The notes beneath the pieces were generated by a model. That model had not been told where the DNA came from. It made no database searches and was given only the letters and a program-made list of their open reading frames with translations. Positions 10,862-20,889 of a stretch of DNA of 64,000 bases are shown piece after piece (the stretch's first letter is position 1; every line of letters begins with the position of its first letter). The translations under genes and the position numbers were made by a program. Origin of the DNA: Amaranthus tricolor (lineage: Eukaryota > Streptophyta > Magnoliopsida > Caryophyllales > Amaranthaceae); contig NC_080060.1 of NCBI RefSeq assembly GCF_026212465.1, positions 14,112,513-14,176,512 on the forward strand, written 5' to 3'.

Positions 10862-11132
10862 TGTAATACCCCAGATTTAGCTTGAAAAAGGATTGATAGA
10901 CTACCCATATCAATAAGTTACATCTTCTTTTTTAGGGAGTCCATTTGCTAAGAACTTCACAGTTAAGCGTGCTTAGTGGGGAGCAATCTTAGGATATGTG
11001 ACCTCCTAGGAAGTGTTCCCGGGTGTGCACGAGTGAGGGCAAAGTGCGCTGGAAGGACTTGTGTTGGTTTGTGGAGCCAGTCTACAGTCTCCATGAGTAG
11101 TCACCAGCGGTTTGAGGGGCCGGGGTGTTACA
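10862..11132 (+). repeat. Cassandra 3' LTR
   Basis: This second 271-bp LTR contains the same 5S-derived stretch at 10951-11030. Here AGTTAAGCGTGC keeps the canonical A-box sequence, while the C-box region reads GGATATGTGACCTCCT with a change from the canonical form. Confidence 0.9.
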
Positions 11133-11141
11133 AAACCTAAA

Positions 11142-11152
11142 CTCTGATACCA
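11142..11152 (-). other. Primer-binding site of a minus-strand LTR retrotransposon
   Basis: CTCTGATACCA on the plus strand is the reverse complement of TGGTATCAGAG. It lies three bases from the inner end of the LTR at 11156, as expected for an element read toward lower coordinates. The rest of its internal region has been replaced by Cassandra, which ends only nine bases away. Confidence 0.75.
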
Positions 11153-11155
11153 CTT

Positions 11156-13093
11156 TGTAACACCCTCAAAATAGGTCGAACTTTTGAAAACACCTTTAAT
11201 GAAAAACATGAACCAAAACCTATTCATGGGACTGTTACCGCCACATGTATTTCTAATAAAATAAATGTAAGGCTTAACGACTAAGAAATAACTTAATAAT
11301 TTTAAATGCAACAAAGGGTCTTACAACATAAGAGAAGATTGAAACGCAATCTATGTCTATATAAAATTTAAACAACTAAAAAAAAATTTAAACTGAAATA
11401 CGACTCTAATAAAAGCTATATTTCTAAGTGATCCTCACTACACAATTCCCACGCAATCAATAACCTGCAACATAAGAATACATGAAAAACAAGAGAAAAA
11501 TTCCCAAAATCAGAAAATTGAGTAATTTCAACTTCATCCCGTAAAAGGATTAGGTTTGAAAAGGATTTGAGAAAACAATATATATAATATCACATAAACC
11601 AATTTATTAACTTGATATTTAATAATGACAAACACATAATCAAATTTTTTTAATTTGAGGGAACAAGAACGCCAGTAGGCTGAGGCTTTACCCCTATACC
11701 TACTTCATCAAGAGGTTGTCACCCAAAAATTATTCAAGGCCAGCAGAATAGTCTCACGGAACCCTAGTGTGCACACCCCTTCTACTTGGATCACAACAAA
11801 TAGAAGGAAGAACAAACATCTTATCAAGTATCAGAAATAATAATACCTGTCGGCAGCTATACTAACTAAATATGACAACCTGTTCATCACCCTTATACTT
11901 GGATTACAACAAATATAAGAGCTTCATTTCCCTCGTGTTACACTTTACGTGATTTAATATTTTTTAATAATTTGTCGCGTGCACACAAACATATAATCAA
12001 ACATACATTATACATTTTATTTTATAATCATAAATTTTCCCAATAAATATATATATCTTCGGAATATCTAACTGAAATCTCATTTTCCAAATCACCATTA
12101 TAAAATATTTCTCTTTCAAATTAAACCGTATCTAATTACGTTATTAATTTAAATTTTATTAAAATAGTAATTATAAATTCAAGTTTGACAAAAATAATAG
12201 TAAAATATAATTTGAGAATATATAAAACATAACATCATATAAAATAATGTCATATGAAATCATGCATCCTATTTAAACACATTAATCATCACTTAGCACA
12301 TAATACTAACGGGATAGTTCTAATTAGATGGACATTCAGAATTACCTTGTCACGCGATGCTAGACAACGTACGCTCCTAATAATCTCTGTCTATGAATCC
12401 GCTGTCTACACGAGAAAATAATATATCTCAATTTAATACCCCGATCAACCCATCGAAATAAATAAATTAAAAGACTCCTTTTCCTTTTATATACTTTATT
12501 TAAAAGAATAATTTTAAACATATAATTTAAAATTGTAAGAGTTAAAATAGAAGAAAAGAAAAAAAAAGAAATCATAATTATTATAAAAAAAAGAGAAAGG
12601 TGGATTTTGTCCTGGATACCGACGAAAAAGAAAGAAGAAAGGGAAGGAAGAGAGAGAAGGAGAAAGGGAAAAGGAAGAAGGAGAAGGTGCCGGCGGTGGC
12701 TCCGGTGGCCGCCATCGCACGCTAGTGGTATCCCGATAACTGCCGTATCGCCGGAAAATTAAGGTCAGAAATAATTTTTTTTTATCAAATACAAAATATG
12801 TAATTTGGATTGAAATTGGTAGAACAATATTATAAAGAGATGAAATTACATACCTTTAATATCAAAATCTTGCCTTTTCTTGATTAAATTTTAAGCAATT
12901 GGAGGATGGAGGAAGTAGTTTATAGGAGAAAAAGAAAGTGTGAGTAATAATGTGAATGAATTAAGGGTAATTGATTTAATTTATAATAGGTAAGTGAGGT
13001 TAGTTATAAGATTTAGAGGGAGAAGTGAGAAATTATTTGTTAATGCGGAGTTATTTATTTATTTATTTATTTATTATTTTTAAAATTTCTGAA

Positions 13094-13134
<41 letters not shown>

Positions 13135-13159
13135 TTAAAAAAAGAAAACGAATGTTACA
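11156..13159 (-). mobile_element. Long LTR (probably gypsy), minus strand
   Basis: Read on the minus strand the block starts TGTAACATTCG at 13159 and ends GGGTGTTACA at 11156, directly before the primer-binding site, giving a 2.0-kb LTR. It has two related sub-repeats around 11775-11808 and 11885-11922 (CTTGGATCACAACAAATA type). Near 12680-12720 there is a GC-rich leader-like patch with GCCGGCGGTGGC. No coding part of the element remains in the window, so the gypsy assignment rests on LTR length and the TGTAACA/TGTTACA ends. The right boundary is less certain than the left. Confidence 0.55.
13051..13134. repeat. TTTA and TTA microsatellites
   Basis: An ATTT-type run (13051-13074) and a TTA run (13097-13134) lie near the outer end of the minus-strand LTR. 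Confidence 0.9.
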
Positions 13160-13689
13160 ACTTCGTTAAAATATCGATTTTATAAAATAATTATAAATAA
13201 ATAAATTAGTCGATTAAATATCTTAAATAATTTTTGAATAATATCTTTGTTGTGCGTGCGTTGCGGAGTAAGTTATTGTGTAACAAGTTTATTGTGTAAC
13301 GACTTTTGCGTTTATCAATGAAACTGAACAATAAATTAATTAATTTAATTAAAAAAAAAATAAATAAAAGATGGGTAATTTGAGGGGTCTTCGCCGGTCA
13401 CTTGGGGCTTATGGAGAAATCTTGTAACCTCTCCCTAATTGCAAGTTAATGGCAATTAACCAAGGCATTTAAGCTATTTACTCCTTGATTTGAATTAGTA
13501 TTGAATCTTGCCTAAGAGTGAGCAAGAAATAATTCAGAAAGTTACTCTAAAAAATTCCTTGAGAGTTTCGACTAAGAAGAACAAAAACAAAGAAAATGTG
13601 AGAAAAATTCTTGAGTGGCTTTTGGGTGATCAATTGCTCTATATCAATCCTTTTTCTTTAAATAGTAAGTTTTTAATTCATTATTCTTT
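13160..13689. other. Intergenic DNA without recognised feature
   Basis: AT-rich, with no gene or element ends that I can support. A short exon-like frame at 13508-13696 matches nothing I recognise. Confidence 0.45.
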
Positions 13690-14720
13690 TTTGTAAAATT
13701 TTAATTTGTTAAAACAATTTAGTTTATAGCGTTATTTTATTTATTTTTGATGATTCATAATTCTTTATCAAAATTCAATTTGTTTGAAGAATTATTTTCA
13801 TACATTCTACTAGATAATGCCCGTGCGATGTATGACTTTGTTAAATTTTTGACATATTTGTATAAATAAAAAATTAAATTTACGGCTTTATATTTTATCC
13901 ATCTTTAAACATATACTCATTTAAAATATTTTATCCATCTTTAAACATATACTCATTTAAAATAACATTATAAAGATAGTACAAAAAATTGAAAAAAATA
14001 AAATAAAATATATGTATTTGTAATACATTAAATGATGTGAACTAAAAAGTAAAAAACAATCAATATAAATAATATTATAGTCATAATTAGAAAATTGAAA
14101 AGTCAAAAATATAAACATTAATCATAATAACAATGACATCATCATTGAATTTTAGAAAGAAAATTTTTAATGAGAAAGTGACACGTAAGCAATTTAAAAA
14201 AGTGATGATATCAAGAATGTTTTGTTTTAGTAATAGTTATAGATTATAGATAGATTATAGATTTGTATAATATTTATGAATTCATGTTCCTTTAACCAAA
14301 TTTGAATTTGTTAGAAGGAATCATGTTATGTTTAATTTTATATAGTTTTTCATGAATTTATAATTTTTTAACAAAATTTAATTTGTTTGAAGAATTATTT
14401 TCATATCTTCTATTTGTATAATATCTATGAATTCACATTCCTTTAAAAAAAATTCAATTCGTTAGAAGGAATTATGTTTATGTTTTATTTTATGTAGTTT
14501 TTCATGAATTTATAATTCTTTAACAAAATTCAATTTGTTACAAGTATTGTGTTCATACTTTTAGTTAATGAGGTTTTTATAAAATAATGATTCTTTAATA
14601 AAATCTCAATTTGTTAGAAGAATTGTGTACGTACATTTATTTATTTTTTTTAGTCATCATAACTTATGATTCTTTAGAAAAATTTCAATTTGCTAGAAGA
14701 ATAATGTTTATGACTTTAAT
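13690..14720. repeat. Degenerate tandem repeats of about 110-130 bp
   Basis: Units with the shared core TTTATAATTCTTTAACAAAATTCAATTTGTTAGAAGAATT, varied in each copy, recur at about 13750, 14310, 14370, 14450, 14520, 14590 and 14670. They are imperfect and AT-rich. A Helitron (13810-14261) interrupts one unit, while a neighbouring unit keeps the uninterrupted version of the same site. I see no product or function. Confidence 0.7.
13810..14261 (-). mobile_element. Non-autonomous Helitron, 452 bp
   Basis: On the minus strand it starts TCTATAATC at 14261 and ends with CTAG at 13810, the TC...CTRR ends of Helitrons. The host bases are A before the 5' end and T after the 3' end, the expected A/T insertion site with no TSD. 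A GC-rich CGCACGGGCAT stretch lies just inside the 3' end where the terminal hairpin should be, though the hairpin has decayed. A nearby tandem-repeat unit at about 14393-14440 reads CTTCTATTTGTATAAT straight through where this element sits between TTCTA and TTTGTATAAT, so the empty site is visible in the window. Inside is a 36-bp direct duplication (about 13891-13962). It has no Rep/helicase coding. Confidence 0.85.
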
Positions 14721-15059
14721 TTTCATACATAGAAAAAGAAAGTAAATTTGATGGTGGTTGTGAACATTCTAATTTAATGATTACTTATGTTTGGTTCATG
14801 ATTTAGTTTGATGATGGATTTTTGTAATGTGCTTATATTAATCTATGAATTTGTTGTATGTGTGATTGATTTTATTATTGTGATTAAAGTATGGTAACAT
14901 ATGGTGATTAAAGACTTCCGCTGATTTATTTTATCGTTTTTTTTTATTACATATTTTTTTATCACTAGAACGTCATCGATCTTAAGAACGATTTAACTTA
15001 AATATGACGTGTAATTCGGAATTCATATTACATGTGAATATCTGGTTCACTTTAACCGG
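14721..15059. other. AT-rich DNA upstream of the mariner remnant
   Basis: No coding region is seen. It may contain the mariner's 5' part, but I cannot find its terminal inverted repeat. Confidence 0.4.
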
Positions 15060-16278
15060 ACTTTTACATCAAGGGACTTGAAAAGGCCAAAAAGACAAGT
15101 CAAACAACAATTGCGAAGATCATGGGGATTAGTTAATGCACAATATGCAGATGGAAAAAGAAGAAATTCATTCGAAAGCAAACCAATGCAATTAAATCGT
15201 TGCTTGATGAAAAAAATAAACTTGAGAGGTTAACTTTTTGTCTCACAAGTTGTATTTTAGATGAGGAAACAAACAATTTTAAGTTTAAAGACATGTCAAA
15301 CATAGTTAACATAAATGAGAAGTTATTTTACTTCACAAAGACACAACAAACGTATTATCTCCAACCTGGGGAGGTAAAGTCACATAGAGAAATTTAGTCA
15401 AAAAGATATGTGCCTAAAATCATGTATATGTATGCAGTGGCTAGACCAATATTTTCAAATCATGGTCAACTGATGTTTGATGGAAAGATAGAAATCTTTC
15501 CTTTTACATCTCAGGTACCAACTCAAGGAGCTTAAAGAATAGGAAGAGAGGAGAGACAAAGACCAACCCATACAGTCAATCACTAAAAATCACACAAGGG
15601 ATATGATTGTGCACAAGATACTACCAGCTATTAGAAGCAAATGGCCAGCAGGATCAAGCAAAACTATATACATTCAACAAGACTATGCTAAGCCACACAT
15701 TTTAGATGATGATATAGTGTTTAGATTGGCCGCAGCAATAGATGGATTTAGTTTTAATTAGTGCAACAACCTCCTAATTCTCTAGACATGAATGTGGTAG
15801 ATTTAGGATTTTTTAAGTCTACACAAGCATTCTATCATAAAAAACCAGCCTATATTTATTCACAATTGGTTAAGGCAGTAAATGCTGCTTGTGAGGCTTT
15901 ACAACCAAATGTATTAAAGTTTGTATGGATCACTTTACAAGCATATAAAATTGAGGTGATTAAAAATTGGGTGGTATAGCTTATCACATTCCATATATGA
16001 ACAAGACAAAATTGGCAAGGAAAGGGAGACTTCCACATTGTTTAGGTGTAAGAAAGAAAATTATTTTTGAGGCACTGCATTATTTGGACACAAAGGTGGA
16101 AAGTAGCACTTTTGAAGTCATCTTATTTTACTTGGGAGTTAATGATGAACAATTTTTTCATCAACCACAACTAACAGAACAAGCACCAACAACAAATACA
16201 ACAACAACACAAACAACAGATGAAACCAACAACAGTTGCATAATCAACAATAGCACCATCAATACTATTTCATATTAA
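15060..16278 (+). pseudogene. Plant mariner-like (MLE) transposase, inactive
   Basis: Fragments in three frames together give most of a plant mariner transposase: an N-terminal part ending in RLTFCLTSCILDEET, then the block with INEKLFYFTKTQQTYYL (about 15305-15360), SKRYVPKIMYMYAVARP, FDGKIEIFPF, IQQDYAKPH (about 15673-15699), QPPNSLDMNVVDLGFF (about 15764-15810), and the C-terminal VKAVNAACEALQP and HIPYMNKTKLARKGRLP. The family uses a DD39D triad. The second Asp (15681-15683) and third Asp (15785-15787) are present, but the first position reads Asn (15314-15316), so catalysis would be lost even without the stops (for example at 15397) and frameshifts. The terminal inverted repeats were not found. 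The C-terminal tail after 16140 is low-complexity Thr/Asn and may be drift. Confidence 0.88.
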
Positions 16279-16767
16279 AAGGAACAACAACGCACATATC
16301 ACAAATATGAGCATACTTTTGGGTTACTTGTTATACTCACTTTTGGGAAAACTAGGTTAAGAAAATGTTAGGTGTAAACATCATGTAGCAACAGAATCAT
16401 CATGTTGTTTTACCATAAACATTTTAATGGAAAAGGAAGCTTGCACAAATTTATTGATGGCTTTAACACAAAATCTAAAGAGTTGATCTCAAAGAACAAA
16501 TTGTTCTCATCACAAAGAATCCATAAATCACATAACTTGCCTCCTAAATCTAGTGAGAACATAGCCTCCTAAACATGACGTTTGGTGGTTTATGAACTGA
16601 AAACCCTAGATTGGTGGCAAGAGTCGCATTTTTAGGGTTTATTGTAGCTATAAATCAACTTTTTACCCTCAAACAAAATATCATAGGGTTGACAAAGAAA
16701 AACACAATGTTAACATCATCACAGATTACAAACATGCATACCATTAAACAACACATAAACGAAATCA
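16279..16767. other. Intergenic DNA between convergent remnants
   Basis: AT-rich, with an AAACCCTAGATTGG/TAGGGTTTA stretch near 16605-16642. No gene is seen. Confidence 0.4.
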
Positions 16768-17103
16768 TCATAAGTCAGAAAGGAAAGATATATCCATACG
16801 AGAGAAAGGTCCTTCAACATCAAAATCAAACTTTAAATCATCATCATCGAGTGATTCTTCATTTGAAGAAGGGAACGAGTCTTCAAGATAAAGATCTTGT
16901 AGATCTAGTTGTAAATTGAACAAACCCTTAATTTCTTCATCTTCTGAATTTAATTCCATTCCCCAGTTAGGATCGGTTTTGACATAGATACTAGGAGATG
17001 GAGGAACATAGTTGTATTAGTCAAACTAAGAAATAAGAGGACCCACGAAATCACTATCTTTAGATGAAGACAACCAAGAAAGACAAGAACTTGGTGACTC
17101 CAT
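16768..17103 (-). pseudogene. Broken short acidic ORF with a leader-like 5' region
   Basis: A 112-codon frame on the minus strand starts MESPSSCLSWLSSSKDSDFV and is interrupted by two stop codons before YNYVPPSPSIYVKTDPNWG. It then runs without stops through acidic stretches (LNSEDEEIKG, SSNEESLDDDDLKFDFDVEG) to its end at 16768. Upstream (17104-17400) is CT-rich and contains AAACCCTAA-type motifs, like a plant 5' leader. I do not recognise the family. It faces the mariner remnant tail to tail and may be an exon of some transposon gene or a host fragment. Confidence 0.35.
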
Positions 17104-18212
17104 AATCGTCCTAGATGTACAAAGAACCCAAATCTCAATATTGAACACAAGAAATGAGAGGAGAGAGAAAGGGGAAATACTGATGAAGAAAACTAAAACC
17201 CAGAATGAGGGTCGAAAAATTCTAGGATTTTACTTAGGTGCGTGGAGGAGGAAGATGAAGATCTTCATACTTAGGGATGAAGATGAAGACACAGTAGGGA
17301 AATGAACATAGCATCGAAACTTAGGGTTTATTTAGGGCAGTTATGGGAATGAGGAGGGGGTTAGATTTAAAAGGGAGGGAATGTTTAAGGGGTAATTAGG
17401 GTTAGTAAATTAATTAGATTAAATTAGTTGTGTAAGAGAGGGAATTTTTGAAATTAAAACAAGCATCACAACTCTCGATTAATATTTAATTTAGTATGTT
17501 TTTAACTTTAAGATTTTGTAATATGTAATATGGACTTTGTATTATTTTGCTCAAACTTATATTTTGTATTACAGACAATGAATTTTATGTGTTTAATTTT
17601 ATAATTTAGGTAAAGTAGCACGCATGATTATTAAGTATTTTAAACTGGCGATAATAGACGGATAAATTAGGCGAATTTACTATATATATACATTGGTGCA
17701 AACCGATTTTAGTAGACATGAATAAATCAAGTTGAAGTTGAATATTCAAATAATCATAAGATTTTTTTTAGAAGTTGTTTCAAGTTCAAATTTCAAACCG
17801 CAGGAAATTTTTAAGAAAGTTGTTACTTGTTTTGAATTCAAATGTTTTAATGATTTGGTATTTCACACGGTTAACTAGCTGTTAAAAACTGTTAAATCTA
17901 TGAGAACATTTCAAGAGTTGAAAACACAACCAATATGCACAAACTATTGTATTAAAGCTACTGATTGTTTTTTTAGCTTTAATTAGACTTGAAAAATAAT
18001 CTAAGCTAAGCAAATTTTTTGTTCATATTATAAAGTGATTTTTTTTTTGAGATTTTGATTCCTTTATCTAGTATTTCAAATTAAAGGCATGTTCTTTTCG
18101 TCTTCTGATATGATCTGAATTAAGTTTTGATCTTATCTGATCTGGTTAGTTTGGTCTCTAATTTTATTTAATTTAGTTTCATATAGTCAATGTTATTATA
18201 AAATTTTAGTCA
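17104..18212. other. Leader-like region and AT-rich intergenic DNA
   Basis: 17104-17400 looks like the leader of the acidic ORF on the other strand. From 17400 to 18212 the DNA is AT-rich with no supportable feature. Confidence 0.4.
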
Positions 18213-18379
<167 letters not shown>

Positions 18380-18541
18380 TATCTTTTTTTTAAATTATAT
18401 ATTTTTTTAGCAAAAAAATTTCATTATTATACAACCTAAGACAAGGAAACTTGCTCTACCTTAATTGCATTTGTTTGGAAACGAGATCCATCTTCTATGA
18501 AGGGTTTCCTCGCGCTACTCTTGATGCGCATTGAAGTAGAG

Positions 18542-19366
18542 TGTTGTGATTGGTGTGACTTGAGTGCACATTTGATGAGGTGCATTCATGTGTGACCTTT
18601 GGGATGGAATCCCATGAATGTGTTAAGTTGGTGTATTAAGTTGATTATTGTGATTTATGATGGTGATTAAGTATGGATTAATAAGGTAATGAAGTGTGAG
18701 AATTATAGGACTTAATGAAGAAGTGGAAAGGTTGATTCAAGATGCTCTACAATGTAAAGTCGAGCAATACTGTCAGAAGCCTCTGAAGAGCCGCTCGACC
18801 AGCTCGCTCGACCGAGCGAGCTCCAGGTTGGGTCGAGCGGTCAGACAGAATGCTCCAGAATGTAGCTGATATTCGCTCGACCGAGCCGCTCGACCGAGCA
18901 AGCTCTCTGATCCGGTCGAGCGGATCCTCTGATGTGCATGGGATGCTGTTTTTCGAACTTTCAAGTTCTTGGAGTTATTTCATATTATTCATTATCTATA
19001 TTAATGTAGTATTTAGGAGAGCTATTGATATTCTTGTATCTAGTACTATATATAGAGCTCTCATACTCACAAGATGAACACCCCAAGCCATACACTAGCC
19101 TATATCTCTTCTCTATTGTAATTCTCCATATTTGAGAGTTCTTTAAACTCTTTTTGATAATATAAGAGATACTACACACCGGAGGACGTAGCCTTAGTTG
19201 GGTGAACCTCGTTAAATCTTTGTGTCATTTTATTACTTTATTTTCTCCTACAAACATCGATATTATTGATAGCGTAATTTGTTTGTCACAAAACCTCATA
19301 CACTTGATCTTGGTAATATTGGAGTTTGAAACACATTGTTCGAACTCTAATACATCGTCGTTTTCA
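18542..19366 (+). repeat. 5' LTR of the gag-protease copia derivative
   Basis: It runs from TGTTGTGATTGG to CGTTTTCA. U3 carries a cluster of GCTCGACC/GGTCGAGC motifs (about 18793-18925), the TATA box is at 19046-19054, and the GGAGGACGTAGCC block near 19180 lies in R/U5. Confidence 0.93.
19046..19054 (+). promoter_or_regulatory. TATA box of the 5' LTR
   Basis: TATATATAG directly precedes the AGCTCTCATACTCAC block, which is conserved between LTRs of this family and probably contains the transcription start. Confidence 0.65.
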
Positions 19367-19368
19367 AT

Positions 19369-19381
19369 TGGTATCAGAGCC
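19369..19381 (+). other. Primer-binding site (initiator-Met tRNA)
   Basis: TGGTATCAGAGCC begins two bases after the LTR end. Confidence 0.9.
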
Positions 19382-19422
19382 AAGTTGTTATTATCGTGTT
19401 TTAGAGGTTATATTGGTGAAAC

Positions 19423-20724
19423 ATGGCTACAATGAAACTTGATATTGAGAAGTTTGATAGGAATGTGAACTTTGGCTTATGGCAAGTCAAAATGAAAGCA
19501 ATTTTGATACAAAATGGAGTGCATAAAGCACTAGATGGTGTGGAGAAGAGACCCGAAGGCATAAGTGAGGCGAGATGGGAAGATATGGATGCGAAGGCTC
19601 TATCTGCCATACAACTTTGTCTCTCTAATGAAGTTTTGAGAGAAGTTGTAAAGGAGGAAACTTCAAAAGGCATTTGGGATAAATTGGAGTCACTCTATAT
19701 GAAAAAGAGTGTTACCAATCGACTTTTGTTAAAGAGTCGTTTGTATGATCTCAGATTGCAAGAAGAGAAGCCCATGAAACCGCACCTTGATGAATTTTAC
19801 TCAATAGTTATGGATTTGCAAAATATTGATGTAAAAGTGGATGATGAGGATTTGGCTATTCTTTTGTTAGTTTCTGTACCGTCTTAATATAAGCATTTTA
19901 GGGAAACCTTGTTATATGGAAGAGACACTTTGAGTAGTGAGGATGTTAGAAAGGCCTTGACTCAAAAGGACCTTATTGATTCTCAATTTGCTCAAAAGGA
20001 GTCAAGAGTTTCCAATGATGCTTTATTTGTTAAAGAGTCGAGTAGGAATAAAAGAAGCATGACTTGCAATTTTTGTAAGAAGAAGGGCCACTTCAAGAAA
20101 GATTATTGGAAATTAAGAGCCAAACAATCAAATGAAAGCAAATCCGCAAGAGATAGCTCCGCCGAAGCTAGCTATGTTGAAGATGAGATATATGATGTTG
20201 ATGCTCTTGTCGTTACTAGTGAATATAAGGGTGGTAATTCTTGGATTTTGGATTCGGGATGTTCTAGACACATAACTTTTAACTCTAGGTTCTTCTCAAC
20301 TTATCAAAAGGTTGATGGAAGGAAAGTCACTATGGGCAATGAGGCTAGTTGTCCGATAGTTGGTATTGGAGATGTTAAAATTGTTATGTTTGATGGTGTT
20401 GAAAGAACATTGACCGGAGTCCTTCATGTTCCAGGTATGAATAAAAACATAATTTCCGTTAGTATTCTGGATAAAGAAGGTTTGAGGTGCATTGGTGAAG
20501 GTGGAGTGTTGAAGGTTGGCAAGGTTCCTAATTTGTTCTTGAAAGGATCCATTAATGATGGCGTGTATATGCTTTTGGGTTCAACCTTAATTAGTTCGGC
20601 TTGTGTGTCCACTACTTCAACCGAGCATGAAAATGAAATTGATACTTCTTTTAAGGACAGTTTGAGAATAATTTCAACATATCCCAATGAGTCCATGGGA
20701 TGTATGGACTTGATTGGTAATTAA
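19423..20724 (+). pseudogene. Copia gag and truncated protease, one nonsense codon
   Basis: The frame starts MATMKLDIEKFDRNVNFGLW, a copia gag (UBN2/DUF4219 type) N terminus. It has a single in-frame stop at 19885-19887 and then continues in the same frame to 20724. The nucleocapsid zinc knuckle is CNFCKKKGHFKKDYW (about 20065-20110): C-x2-C-x4-H is kept but the last Cys is Tyr, so zinc binding would be impaired. The aspartic protease starts with WILDSGCSRH (about 20240-20270), with the catalytic DSG intact. The protein ends soon after the protease in a segment, GCMDLIGN, that resembles the extreme C terminus of pol in the related element. The internal deletion therefore joined protease to the pol tail. 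Confidence 0.92.
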
Positions 20725-20878
20725 AAGCATACTCTTGTGAGCCCTATGAGGGCATGTTTAGTGCATGTGCTATGTTTATGCACATGTGTTGTTTTTATTT
20801 TGAGTATGTTGTTGTGTAAGTTGTTAAGTTATGTTGGAGTGAATTAGAGAATTCTATTGACTTGGGTGAACTCAAGTC
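20725..20878 (+). other. Non-coding 3' segment between gag-protease and PPT
   Basis: The segment holds a GTGCATGTGC...GCACATG palindrome-like stretch (about 20760-20790) and the GACTTGGGTGAACTCAAGTC stretch, also present before the 3' LTR of the 26-kb element. Confidence 0.6.
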
Positions 20879-20889
20879 AAGGTGGAGAT
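20879..20889 (+). other. Polypurine tract
   Basis: AAGGTGGAGAT directly precedes the 3' LTR. The identical sequence is at 30626-30636 in the related element. Confidence 0.85.

Larger units (their letters stand above)
10472..11132 (+). mobile_element. Cassandra TRIM retrotransposon, complete
   Basis: Two LTRs of exactly 271 bp (10472-10742 and 10862-11132) enclose a 119-bp internal part. The LTRs begin TGTAATA and end GGGTGTTACA. Directly after the first is a primer-binding site for initiator-Met tRNA, and before the second is a purine-rich tract (TAAGTGGGGGTGGGTGAG). Each LTR holds a stretch clearly derived from the 3' half of plant 5S rRNA. This combination is diagnostic of Cassandra, a non-coding terminal-repeat retrotransposon in miniature that depends on proteins from other elements. 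The flanking 5-mers (CTGAG and AAACC) do not match, so the element lacks a clean TSD. Confidence 0.93.

Noticed and set aside
10561..11030. 5S rRNA genes
   Set aside because: Only the 3' half of 5S is present, in both LTRs of a Cassandra element, with changes in the internal promoter.
10586..11314. Open frames across the Cassandra element
   Set aside because: TRIM elements are non-coding; the frames overlap on both strands and match no family.
12514..12720. Pro/Ser/Phe-rich minus frame
   Set aside because: It lies in the purine-rich and GC-rich leader part of the minus-strand LTR and is low in complexity.
16140..16278. Thr/Asn-rich tail as part of the mariner protein
   Set aside because: It is low complexity and beyond the usual C terminus; I include it in the span but would not call it a domain.
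19369..19381. tRNA-like sequences near TGGTATCAGAGC sites
   Set aside because: These are primer-binding sites of retrotransposons, complementary to the 3' end of a tRNA. No cloverleaf surrounds them.
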